A stretch of DNA of 13,813 nucleotides, taken from positions 104,286 through 118,098 of the forward strand of contig FR892007.1 of the NCBI GenBank assembly GCA_000434235.1, given 5' to 3'. The notes below the pieces were generated by a model that made no database searches, was not told the DNA's origin, and was given only the letters and a program-made list of their open reading frames with translations. The first letter of the stretch is position 1, and each line of letters begins with the position of its first letter. The position numbers and the translations under genes are program-made. This document shows positions 6,224-13,797 of the stretch, piece by piece. This stretch comes from Alistipes sp. CAG:268 (lineage in GTDB: Bacteria; Bacteroidota; Bacteroidia; Bacteroidales; Rikenellaceae).

Positions 6224-8223
6224 AACAGGAAAAACAACTCACGTCGCTGCCCGAAAATGCCTATCGGGAGCTCAAGCCGGGCGAAGAGTACACGCCCGTC
6301 ATGCCCGCCTCGTCCACCCCGAAGGAGGTGACCCCCTATTCGGTCATCATGGGCGTGGTGATGGCCGTCGTCTTCTCGGCCGCCGCAGCCTTCCTCGGCC
6401 TGCGCGTCGGACAGGTCTTCGAGGCCGCCATCCCCATCGCCATCATCGCCGTGGGCATGGGCACCGTGCTGGGCAAGAAGAACATGCTCGGTCAGAACGT
6501 CATCATCCAGTCGATCGGCGCCTCGTCGGGCGTGATCGTCGCCGGTGCGATCTTCACCCTCCCGGCCCTCTACATCCTGGGGCTCGACGCTGCCTTCTGG
6601 CAGGTCTTCCTCTCGTCGCTCTTCGGCGGTCTGCTGGGCATCGTGCTGCTGATCCCCTTCCGCAAATACTTCGTCAAGGAGATGCACGGCAAATACCCCT
6701 TCCCGGAAGCCACCGCCACCACCGAGGTGCTCGTCTCGGGCGAGAAGGGCGGCAATCAGGCCAAGGTCCTCGCCGTAGCGGGCCTCGTGGGCGGTCTCTA
6801 CGACTTCGTGGTCGGCACCTTCGGTCTCTGGACCGAATCGGTATCGACGCGCATCTGCACCTGGGGACAGATCGCCGCCGACAAGTTCAAGGTGGTCCTC
6901 GGGCTCAACACCTCGGCCGCCGTGCTCGGCCTGGGCTACATCATCGGACTCAAATACGCGATGATCATCACCGCCGGCTCATGCCTCGTGTGGTTCGTCA
7001 TCGTCCCGGTGGTCGGCTCGCTGGCCGGAGCGACGGACCCCGCCGCCATGGCCTCGATGCTCGGCGTGACGAACCCCGATCTGCTGGCACATCCCGAGAC
7101 GCTCTTCACGGCCGAGAACCTCTTCACCTTCATCGGCAAACCGCTCGGCATCGGCGGCATCGCCATGGCCGGCATCATCGGCATCATCCGCCAGTCGAAG
7201 ATCATCCGCCAGGCCGTGGGCCTCGCCGTCTCGGAATTCGGAGGCGGGAAGAAGGCTGCCGAAACGACCGAGCGCACGCAGCGCGACATCCCGATGAAGC
7301 GCATCCTGACGATCCTCATCGCCACGCTCATCTCGGTCTTCGTCTTCTTCCACTTCGGCCTGCTCGACGGCTGGGTGCAGTCGGTCACGGGTCTCGTGAT
7401 CGTCTTCGTCATCGCCTTCCTCTTCACGACCGTTGCGGCCAACGCCATCGCCATCGTCGGCACGAACCCCGTATCGGGCATGACACTCATGACGCTGATC
7501 CTCTCGTCGCTGGTGCTGGTGAGCGTCGGACTGAGCGGCACGACCGGCATGACCGCCGCGCTGATCATCGGCGGCGTGGTCTGCACGGCCCTCTCGATGG
7601 CCGGCGGCTTCATCACCGACCTGAAGATCGGCTACTGGCTCGGCACGACGCCCCGCAAACAAGAGACCTGGAAATTTCTCGGCACGCTCGTCTCGGCCGC
7701 CACGGTCGCCGGCGTGATGATCATCCTCAACAAATCCTACGGCTTCGTGGGCGAAGGGGCGCTCGTGGCCCCGCAGGCCAACGCCATGGCCGCCGTGATC
7801 CAGCCCCTGATGACCGGCGGACAGACGCCGTGGATGCTCTACTTCTGCGGCGCAATGCTGGCGCTGGTACTCACGGCGATCGGCGTCCCGGCCCTCGCCT
7901 TCGCACTGGGCATGTTCATCCCCATGGAGCTCAACGCCCCGCTGGTCGTGGGCGGTCTGGTAGCCTGGTTCGTATCGAACCGTTCGAAGGACGCCGCACT
8001 GAACAAGGCGCGCTTCGACCGCGGTACGCTCATTGCTTCGGGCTTCATCGCCGGCGGTGCCCTGATGGGCGTCGTGAGCGCCATCCTGAAGTTCTACGAC
8101 GTAGACTGGCGCATGGCCGAGTGGGCCGCCTCGAACGAGGCCGAATGGACCGGCCTGCTCATGTACCTGGTCCTGATCGGCTACTTCGCCTGGCATACGC
8201 TCCGTGCCCGGAAGGAGGAGTAA
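6220..8223 (+). CDS. OPT-family oligopeptide transporter
   Basis: This inner-membrane protein of 667 residues has about 14-16 predicted membrane helices, beginning near residue 40 (for example 41-60, 66-84, 98-120, 125-145, 362-380, 389-412, 421-436, 443-462). It belongs to the prokaryotic OPT family of proton-coupled importers for short peptides or, in other branches, metal chelates. Hallmarks are KYPFPEATATTEVLVSGEKG (158-177), ATEV-like loops after the fourth helix, AIVGTNPVSGMTLMT (411-425), FITDLKIGYWLGTTPRKQ (464-481) and APQANAMA (517-524). The ATG at 6220 overlaps the previous stop (ATGA). The N-terminal 38 residues are cytosolic and polar. It is followed 65 bases later by pepT, which supports peptides as substrate over siderophores; this is inference. 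Length and motifs are normal and no damage is visible. Confidence 0.92.
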   Translation: MKQEKQLTSLPENAYRELKPGEEYTPVMPASSTPKEVTPYSVIMGVVMAVVFSAAAAFLGLRVGQVFEAAIPIAIIAVGMGTVLGKKNMLGQNVIIQSIGASSGVIVAGAIFTLPALYILGLDAAFWQVFLSSLFGGLLGIVLLIPFRKYFVKEMHGKYPFPEATATTEVLVSGEKGGNQAKVLAVAGLVGGLYDFVVGTFGLWTESVSTRICTWGQIAADKFKVVLGLNTSAAVLGLGYIIGLKYAMIITAGSCLVWFVIVPVVGSLAGATDPAAMASMLGVTNPDLLAHPETLFTAENLFTFIGKPLGIGGIAMAGIIGIIRQSKIIRQAVGLAVSEFGGGKKAAETTERTQRDIPMKRILTILIATLISVFVFFHFGLLDGWVQSVTGLVIVFVIAFLFTTVAANAIAIVGTNPVSGMTLMTLILSSLVLVSVGLSGTTGMTAALIIGGVVCTALSMAGGFITDLKIGYWLGTTPRKQETWKFLGTLVSAATVAGVMIILNKSYGFVGEGALVAPQANAMAAVIQPLMTGGQTPWMLYFCGAMLALVLTAIGVPALAFALGMFIPMELNAPLVVGGLVAWFVSNRSKDAALNKARFDRGTLIASGFIAGGALMGVVSAILKFYDVDWRMAEWAASNEAEWTGLLMYLVLIGYFAWHTLRARKEE

Positions 8224-8232
8224 CCACATACC

Positions 8233-8251
8233 GGCCCGCCACAGCCGGGCT
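8233..8251 (+). other. Short GC hairpin between the transporter and pepT
   Basis: GCCCG (8234-8238) and CGGGC (8246-8250) can pair, extended by a G-U pair at 8233 and 8251, around a 7-base loop. No T-run follows, so it is not a classical terminator. It may be a minor stability element or chance. Confidence 0.3.
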
Positions 8252-8288
8252 ACAACCCTTGTAATACCTTAAAAAACAGATAACGACC

Positions 8289-9537
8289 ATGGATCTGAAA
8301 GAACGATTTCTGAAATACGTCTCCTACGACACCCAGTCGTCGGAGGAGAGCACGACCTTCCCCTCGACCGACAAGCAGAAGGTGCTGCTCGAAGCCCTGC
8401 GCGACGAGATGACCGCCCTGGGCATGACCGAGGTGGCGATGGACCGCTACGGATACGTCATGGGAAGCATCCCTGCGACGCCGGGCTGCGAGAACGCCCC
8501 GGTCATCGGCTTCATCGCCCACGTCGATACGTCGCCCGACATGAGCGGCAAAGATGTCAAGCCCCGCGTCATCGACGAGTACGACGGCGGTGACATCGTC
8601 CTCAACGGCCAGCTCACGATGCGCGTGGCCGACTTCCCCGAGCTGGCCTTCTTCAAGGGCCACACGCTCATCCACACCGACGGCACGACGCTGCTCGGGG
8701 CCGACGACAAGGCCGGCGTGGCGGAGATCATGACCGCCGCGGAGTATCTGTTCACGCATCCCGAGGTACGCCACGGCAAGATCCGCATCGGCTTCACGCC
8801 CGACGAGGAGGTGGGCCGCGGCGTCGATTTCTTCGACGTCAAGGCCTTCGGCGCCGACTTCGCCTACACGGTGGACGGAGGCATGGAGGGCGAACTCGAA
8901 TACGAGAACTTCAACGCCGCCAGCGCGAAGATCGAGATTCAGGGGCGCAACGTACACCCGGGCTACGCCAAGGCCAAGATGCTCAACGCCATCGACATCG
9001 CCTGCGAGCTGCAGCAGCTGCTCCCGGCCAGCGAGCGCCCGCAGTACACCGAAGGCTACGAGGGATTCTACCACTGCGTCGGGATGAACGGCACGGTCGA
9101 ACACGCCTCGGTGAGCTACATCATCCGCGACCACGACGCCGAGAAGTTCGAACAGAAGAAGGTCTTCATGTGGGCGTGCGTCGATCTGCTGAAGAAGAAA
9201 TACGGCGACAACGTCCTGCACCTCACGCTCAAGGACCAGTACTTCAACATGTGCAAGATGGTCGAGCCGCACCCGCAGCTGATCGACAAGGCGCTGCAGG
9301 CCATGGAGGAGGCCGGCGTGAAGCCGCTCGTGCGTCCGATCCGCGGCGGTACGGACGGCGCCCGCCTCCTGTCTCTGCGGATGCGTGGCCGCCCGCCTCT
9401 CGTTCATGGGACTGCCGTGCCCGAACCTCTTCACGGGCGGCATGAACTTCCACGGCAAGTTCGAATACTGCTCCCTGACGACCATGCGCAAGGCCCAGCA
9501 GGTGATCCTGAACCTTGCCCGCCTGTGGGCCGAATAA
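8289..9537 (+). pseudogene. pepT: Peptidase T (tripeptide aminopeptidase), frameshifted by a 31-base insertion
   Basis: PepT is a cytosolic M20-family dizinc enzyme that removes the N-terminal residue of tripeptides. Residues 1-360 are canonical: AHVDTSPDMSG (77-87, H78 and D80), GADDKAG (137-143, D140), PDEEVG (171-176, E173 and E174), VDGG (195-198, D196) and [11 protein letters not shown] (350-360). After residue 360 the frame is shifted by 31 extra bases. The continuing frame reads unrelated Arg/Pro/His-rich sequence to a stop at 9582-9584, inside nadE. The conserved C-terminus, [20 protein letters not shown] and onward, is intact in the next frame and ends at the TAA at 9535-9537. Skipping 31 bases gives 405 residues, the usual size. 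The shift removes the NFHG histidine that supplies the last metal ligand (near His379 in the well-studied Salmonella enzyme), so the frame-0 product should be inactive. An assembly or sequencing error is possible. Confidence 0.88.
9360..9399 (+). repeat. 9-base direct repeats bounding the 31-base insertion in pepT
   Basis: GCCCGCCTC occurs at 9360-9368 and again at 9391-9399, 31 bases apart, with a 22-base unrelated spacer between. Each copy reads Ala-Arg-Leu in a pepT frame: the first in the upstream frame, the second in the downstream frame. Loss of one copy plus the spacer restores the gene exactly. Confidence 0.9.
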
Positions 9538-9562
9538 AGGCGGGCCAACGAACAACCGGACC

Positions 9563-11488
9563 ATGGACAATTTCGGATTTCTGAAGGTCGCGGCAGCCAT
9601 TCCCCACGTTCGGGTCGGCGACTGCGACTACAACACGGAACGCATGGCGGCCCTGGCCGACGAGGCGGCCCGCCGCGGGGTCGAGATCGTGGTCTTCCCC
9701 GAACTCGGCGTTACGGGATACACGTGCGGCGACCTGCTGTTGCACCCGGCGCTGCTCGACGATGCCGACCAGGCGCTCGAGGAGCTCGTGCGCTCGACCC
9801 GCAAGCTGCCCCTCGTCGCAATCGTCGGGGCGCCGCTGCGCCACGGCGAGACGCTCTACAACTGTGCCGTCGTCTTCACGCAGGGGCGCATCCTCGGCGT
9901 GGTGCCCAAGACCTACATCCCGGGCTACTCGGAGTTCTACGAACCCCGCTGGTTCGCCTCCGGGGCCGGAATCTCGGAGGAGCAGATCGACGTGGCGGGG
10001 CAGCAGGCCGACTTCGGCACGGACCTCACGTTTGCCGTGAACGGCGCGGAGTTCGGCATCGAACTCTGCGAGGACCTCTGGACCCCCGTGCCGCCCTCGT
10101 CGCACACGGCGCAGAACGGCGCCCGCGTGATCTTCAACCTCTCGGCCTCGCCCGAGGCAGTCGGCAAGCACGACTACCTGCGGCAGCTCGTCGCCCAGCA
10201 GTCGGGCCGCACGATCTCGGCCTACGTCTACTGCTCGGCCGGCTTCGGCGAATCCTCGACCGATCTGGTCTTCGCCGGCAACGCCCTGATCGCCGAGAAC
10301 GGCGTGATCCTGCGCGAAGGCGAACGCTTTTCGCTCGACGAGCAGCTCATAACAGCCGACGTGGACCTCGAGCGGCTGGCCTTCGAACGCCGGCGCAACA
10401 CCTCCTTCCGGCTCAACGAGTCGGACATGGAGAACACCGTCATCGAGATGGAGATCCCCGAAGGCATGCGCCCGGACAGGATCGACCGCGACATCGACCC
10501 CATGCCGTTCGTTCCGCATGAGGAGGGGCGCCGCAACGAGCGCTGCGAGGAGATCTTCCAGATCCAGTCGCACGGACTGGCCCGCCGGCTTGCGCACACC
10601 CGCTGCTCGAAGGCCGTCATAGGCATTTCGGGCGGACTGGACTCGACGCTGGCTCTGCTGGTCACCGCCCGCACGTTCGACAAGCTGGGGCTCGACCGCC
10701 GGGGCATCATCGGCATCACGATGCCGGGCTTCGGGACCACCGACCGAACCTACCGCAACGCCCTGGAACTGATGCGCGAACTGGGAGTCACGCAGCGCGA
10801 GATCCCGATCCGCGAGGCCTGCATGCAGCACTTCCGGGACATCGGGCTCGACCCGGCGGACCGCTCGGCCGCCTACGAAAACGCGCAGGCCCGCGAACGG
10901 ACGCAGATCCTCATGGACGTGGCCAACATGGAGGGCGGACTGGTCGTCGGCACGGGAGACCTGTCGGAACTGGCCCTGGGCTGGGCCACCTACAACGGCG
11001 ACCAGATGTCGATGTACGGTGTGAACGCCTCGGTGCCGAAGACCCTCGTGCGCCATCTGGTGCGGTGGGTGGCCGACACGGAGCGGGACGAAGCGACGCG
11101 TTCGACGCTGCTCGACATCGTGGCGACGCCCGTCAGCCCCGAACTGCTGCCGGCCGATGCCGACGGACAGATCGCCCAGAAGACCGAGGACCTGGTCGGG
11201 CCCTACGAACTGCACGACTTCTTCCTCTACCATTTCCTGCGCGCGGGATACGGCCCCGCCAAGATCCACCGGCTGGCCGAACAGGCCTTCGACGGACGCT
11301 TCGACGCAGAGACGATACGCCATTGGCTCGAGGTCTTCGTCCGCCGTTTCTTCACGCAGCAGTTCAAGCGCTCGGCCATGCCCGACGGCCCGAAGGTCGG
11401 ATCGGTAGCGCTTTCGCCGCGCGGCGACTGGCGCATGCCCTCCGATGCCACGGCCGCAGCCTGGATGCGGGAGTTGGAAAACCTGTAA
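9563..11488 (+). CDS. nadE: Glutamine-dependent NAD+ synthetase
   Basis: This 641-residue cytosolic enzyme amidates nicotinic acid adenine dinucleotide to NAD+, using ammonia released from glutamine by its own N-terminal domain. The nitrilase-type glutaminase domain (about 6-290) has the full Glu-Lys-Cys triad: E47 in FPELGVTGY (45-53), K116 in VPKTYIPGY (114-122) and C169 in GIELCEDLW (165-173). The C-terminal synthetase domain carries the PP-loop SGGLDSTLA (356-364), TMPGFGTTDRTY (386-397) and GTGDLSELALGW (463-474). The length fits the bacterial two-domain form. The ATG at 9563 gives the start LKVAAAIPHVRVGD (7-20) expected for the family. It lies 25 bases after the original pepT stop, but the frame-shifted pepT frame ends 20 bases inside it, which could disturb coupled translation. 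No defects are visible. Confidence 0.95.
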   Translation: MDNFGFLKVAAAIPHVRVGDCDYNTERMAALADEAARRGVEIVVFPELGVTGYTCGDLLLHPALLDDADQALEELVRSTRKLPLVAIVGAPLRHGETLYNCAVVFTQGRILGVVPKTYIPGYSEFYEPRWFASGAGISEEQIDVAGQQADFGTDLTFAVNGAEFGIELCEDLWTPVPPSSHTAQNGARVIFNLSASPEAVGKHDYLRQLVAQQSGRTISAYVYCSAGFGESSTDLVFAGNALIAENGVILREGERFSLDEQLITADVDLERLAFERRRNTSFRLNESDMENTVIEMEIPEGMRPDRIDRDIDPMPFVPHEEGRRNERCEEIFQIQSHGLARRLAHTRCSKAVIGISGGLDSTLALLVTARTFDKLGLDRRGIIGITMPGFGTTDRTYRNALELMRELGVTQREIPIREACMQHFRDIGLDPADRSAAYENAQARERTQILMDVANMEGGLVVGTGDLSELALGWATYNGDQMSMYGVNASVPKTLVRHLVRWVADTERDEATRSTLLDIVATPVSPELLPADADGQIAQKTEDLVGPYELHDFFLYHFLRAGYGPAKIHRLAEQAFDGRFDAETIRHWLEVFVRRFFTQQFKRSAMPDGPKVGSVALSPRGDWRMPSDATAAAWMRELENL

Positions 11489-11501
11489 CGCGAAACATGC
11501 C

Positions 11502-12107
11502 ATGAAACGAATCCTTTCATTCCTGACACTCGCCCTGCTGCTCGGCGGTCCCGCCGCGGCACAGGACTGGGACGAGTTATTGAAACAGACGCTCACAAAC
11601 GCCGCCGACAAGGCAACCGACGGCAAACTCACGCAATATGCCCTCCCGGGAACGTGGAGCTACTCCTCGCCCGGCGTCCGCTTCGAAGGCGACGATGCCG
11701 CAGCGGACCTCGGGGCACAGCTGCTCTCGGCAGCCCTCAGCGACCAGTTGGGCAAGATCTACGCCAAGGTCGGGCTCACGCCCGGGACGGGGAGCATCAC
11801 CTTCGACCGCGAGAGCGGATTTTCGGCCTCGCTGGGCGAACAGAAAATCGAAGGCAAATACACCTACGACGCCAAAACGCACGTTATCTCGCTCAGCTCC
11901 GACCACGAAAAGCTCAAGCAATACGGAACCGTATCAGGGCGTGCCTATATCGACGGATCGGCCCTGCAGTTGCTGATTCCAGCCACGAAACTGCTCGAGA
12001 TCGTCCAGTCGGTCAGCGCGCAAAGCGAGTCGCTGGCCGGCGTATCGGCCCTGCTGGCCAACTACCAGAACCTCTACATCGGCTTCTCGTTCACGCGCAA
12101 GGAGTAG
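11502..12107 (+). CDS. DUF4923 family secreted protein
   Basis: This 201-residue protein starts with a signal peptide (MKRILSFLTLALLLGGPAAA, cleavage probably before QDW at 21), so it is exported to the periplasm or outer membrane. The mature part matches the Bacteroidota DUF4923 layout as I remember it: a short helix with DKATDGKLTQYALPGTWSYS (36-55), SPGVRFEGDDAAADLG (56-71), KVGLTPGTGSITFDRESGF (89-107), GKYTYDAKTHVISL (118-131) and a C-terminal LLANYQNLYIGFSF (184-197). Alternating strands suggest a lipocalin-like barrel; function is unknown. I chose the ATG at 11502 because it gives the signal peptide; an upstream in-frame start (11445) lies inside nadE. It follows nadE by 13 bases and is the last gene before two terminators, so it rides on the peptide/NAD operon without an evident functional link. 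Confidence 0.83.
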   Translation: MKRILSFLTLALLLGGPAAAQDWDELLKQTLTNAADKATDGKLTQYALPGTWSYSSPGVRFEGDDAAADLGAQLLSAALSDQLGKIYAKVGLTPGTGSITFDRESGFSASLGEQKIEGKYTYDAKTHVISLSSDHEKLKQYGTVSGRAYIDGSALQLLIPATKLLEIVQSVSAQSESLAGVSALLANYQNLYIGFSFTRKE

Positions 12108-12167
12108 ACTGCAGGGGCAGGCCGACGCTCCGATCGGGGCAGGCCGGCGGAAACAGCGAAAAAAAGC

Positions 12168-12196
12168 GCCGCGGAATAAGTTTCTGCGGCATTTTT
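12168..12196 (+). terminator. First terminator after the DUF4923 gene
   Basis: GCCGCGGAA (12168-12176) pairs with TTCTGCGGC (12182-12190), a 9-pair stem with one G-U pair and a 5-base loop, followed by ATTTTT (12191-12196). An A-run just before the stem suggests that it could act in both directions. Confidence 0.8.
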
Positions 12197-12210
12197 CCAA
12201 AAAAATTTTC

Positions 12211-12241
12211 ATGACGGATTCACGGCGAATCCGTCATTTTT
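12211..12241 (+). terminator. Second, tandem terminator hairpin
   Basis: ATGACGGATT (12211-12220) and AATCCGTCAT (12228-12237) form a perfect 10-pair stem with a 7-base loop, followed by a T-run to 12241. It lies 15 bases after the first terminator and probably backs it up, insulating gdhA. Confidence 0.82.
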
Positions 12242-12243
12242 CG

Positions 12244-12288
12244 TTACGTTTCGACGCCGAACGCCAGTAACGGCCGAGCAAAACGTAA
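12244..12288. repeat. Inverted repeat upstream of the gdhA promoter
   Basis: TTACGTTT (12244-12251) and AAACGTAA (12281-12288) are perfect 8-base inverted copies, 29 bases apart. They lie about 50-95 bases before the gdhA -33 box, where activator or repressor sites are common. No gene was found in 12108-12410: it holds only the terminators, these repeats and the promoter. Confidence 0.5.
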
Positions 12289-12302
12289 GCAAATTACGGC
12301 CG
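12270..12302. repeat. Direct repeat ACGGCCG upstream of the gdhA promoter
   Basis: ACGGCCG occurs at 12270-12276 and 12296-12302, 26 bases apart. The flanks are similar: AGTA before the first and AATT before the second, with GA or GG after. It interleaves with the inverted repeat and may be part of a regulator-binding region; chance is possible in GC-rich DNA. Confidence 0.35.
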
Positions 12303-12338
12303 GATCAAACTAAAATATTTTACGAAATTTATAAAGTA

Positions 12339-12370
12339 TTTGCAAAACAGAGGCAGATTCCTTAATTTTA
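12339..12370 (+). promoter_or_regulatory. Bacteroidota-type promoter for gdhA
   Basis: TTTG (12339-12342) is followed after exactly 20 bases by TAATTTTA (12363-12370), matching TAnnTTTG at all but the last fixed base. Transcription would begin near 12377, leaving a leader of about 34 bases before the gdhA ATG. No strong Shine-Dalgarno is visible in that leader. Confidence 0.72.
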
Positions 12371-12410
12371 TGGTCGTAAATCACTATTCACCCTAAAAAC
12401 CCTTACGTCC

Positions 12411-13766
12411 ATGAACAACCAAGCCAAACAGTACGTCGAGGATTTCATGACCCGGCTGATCGCGCGCAATCCCTGCGAACCGGAGTTCCACCAGGCCGTC
12501 CGCGAGGTGGCCGAATCGCTGGCCCCGCACATCGTGGCCAGCCCCATACTCCAACGGATGAAGATTCTGGAACGCATCGCCGAACCCGAACGGGTCATCA
12601 TCTTCCGCGTGCCGTGGCTCAACGACCGGGGCGAGATCGAGATCAACCGCGGCTACCGCGTGCAGATGAACAGCGCCATCGGCCCCTACAAGGGCGGCAT
12701 CCGCTTCCACCCTTCGGTGAACCTCTCGATCCTGAAGTTCCTCGCCTTCGAGCAGACCTTCAAGAACAGCCTCACAACCCTCCCGATGGGCGGCGGCAAG
12801 GGCGGTTCGGACTTCGACCCCAAGGGCAAGTCGGACAACGAGGTGATGAAGTTCTGCCAGTCGTTCATGACCGAACTCCAGCGCCACATCGGCCAGGACA
12901 CCGACATCCCGGCCGGTGACATCGGCGTCGGCGGACGCGAGATCGGATATCTCTTCGGGCAGTACAAGCGGCTGCGCGACGAGTTCACCGGCACGCTCAC
13001 GGGCAAGGGCCGCGACTGGGGCGGCAGCCCCCTGCGCCCCGAAGCCACGGGCTACGGCGTCTGCTACTTCGCCGAGGAGATGCTCGCCACGCGCAACGAG
13101 CGGTTCGATGGCAAAACCGTCTGCATCTCGGGTTCGGGCAACGTCGCCCAGTACGCCTGCCAGAAGGCCACGGCCCTCGGTGCCAAGGTGGTGACCCTCT
13201 CCGACTCGTCGGGTTGCATCCACGATCCCGAAGGCATCACCCCTGAAAAACTCGACTACGTCATGGAACTCAAGAACGTATTCCGGGGCCGGATCCGTGA
13301 ATATGCCGACCGCTACCCCACGGCCACCTACCACCCCGGCGAGCGCCCGTGGGGCGTGAAGTGCGACATCGCCCTGCCGTGCGCCACGCAGAACGAGCTC
13401 GACGGCGAGGACGCGCAGCGGCTCGTGGACAACGGCTGCATGTGTGTGGCCGAAGGGGCCAACATGCCCTCGACTCCCGAGGCGATCCGCATCTTTCAGC
13501 AGCACCGGCTGCTCTACGCCCCGGGCAAGGCGGCCAACGCCGGAGGCGTCGCCACCTCGGGACTCGAGATGTGTCAGAACTCGATGCGTCTTGAATGGAC
13601 TCCCGAGGAGGTCGATGCCCGCCTGCACGCCATCATGCGCAACATCCACTCGGTGTGCGTACGCTACGGCACCGAGCCGGACGGCTACATCAACTACGTC
13701 GTGGGGGCCAACATCGGCGGCTTCATGAAGGTTGCCAACGCCATGCTGGCGCAGGGCTGCGTCTGA
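12411..13766 (+). CDS. gdhA: Glutamate dehydrogenase (probably NADP type)
   Basis: This 451-residue cytosolic enzyme, a hexamer in its family, interconverts glutamate with 2-oxoglutarate and ammonia. The N-terminal dimerisation domain holds the substrate-binding stretch INSAIGPYKGGIRFHP as seen here (QMNSAIGPYKGGIRFHP, 85-101, K94) and the GLFDH active-site signature LPMGGGKGGSDFDP (124-137, catalytic K130). PAGDIGVGGREIGY (167-180) includes the conserved Asp D170. The Rossmann domain starts at TVCISGSGNVAQYA (236-249), and CVAEGANMPSTPEA with NAGGVATSG lies in the C-terminal part. Length and sequence match the about 450-residue bacterial GDH class, usually NADP-specific and assimilatory. Cofactor choice cannot be proved from the motif alone. 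It has its own promoter after two terminators, so it is regulated separately from the preceding peptide operon. Confidence 0.95.
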   Translation: MNNQAKQYVEDFMTRLIARNPCEPEFHQAVREVAESLAPHIVASPILQRMKILERIAEPERVIIFRVPWLNDRGEIEINRGYRVQMNSAIGPYKGGIRFHPSVNLSILKFLAFEQTFKNSLTTLPMGGGKGGSDFDPKGKSDNEVMKFCQSFMTELQRHIGQDTDIPAGDIGVGGREIGYLFGQYKRLRDEFTGTLTGKGRDWGGSPLRPEATGYGVCYFAEEMLATRNERFDGKTVCISGSGNVAQYACQKATALGAKVVTLSDSSGCIHDPEGITPEKLDYVMELKNVFRGRIREYADRYPTATYHPGERPWGVKCDIALPCATQNELDGEDAQRLVDNGCMCVAEGANMPSTPEAIRIFQQHRLLYAPGKAANAGGVATSGLEMCQNSMRLEWTPEEVDARLHAIMRNIHSVCVRYGTEPDGYINYVVGANIGGFMKVANAMLAQGCV

Positions 13767-13797
13767 CCCCCGATCCGTACAAAAACGTCAGGGCGCC

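Noticed and set aside
6979..8229. A 416-codon minus-strand open frame opposite the oligopeptide transporter
   Set aside because: The product is Asp/His/Arg-rich with no family features, and it mirrors the hydrophobic codons of a transporter that is evident on the plus strand.
8224..8288. A separate promoter directly before pepT (TACCTTAA at 8265-8272)
   Set aside because: It matches only 6 of 8 positions of a loose box and has no TTTG at the right distance; read-through from the operon promoter is simpler.
9369..9390. The pepT insertion as a small mobile element or intron
   Set aside because: At 31 bases, with no terminal inverted repeats and no structural core, it is far too short for an insertion sequence or a self-splicing intron. 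The direct repeats are explained by slippage, duplication or error.
9431..11632. A 733-codon minus-strand open frame opposite nadE
   Set aside because: Long antisense frames are expected in GC-rich genes with G/C at third positions. The product has no recognisable motifs and nadE is clearly coding on the other strand.
12393..13649. A 418-codon minus-strand open frame opposite gdhA
   Set aside because: It is the codon-bias shadow of gdhA, whose motifs are all intact, and it would start without any promoter of its own.
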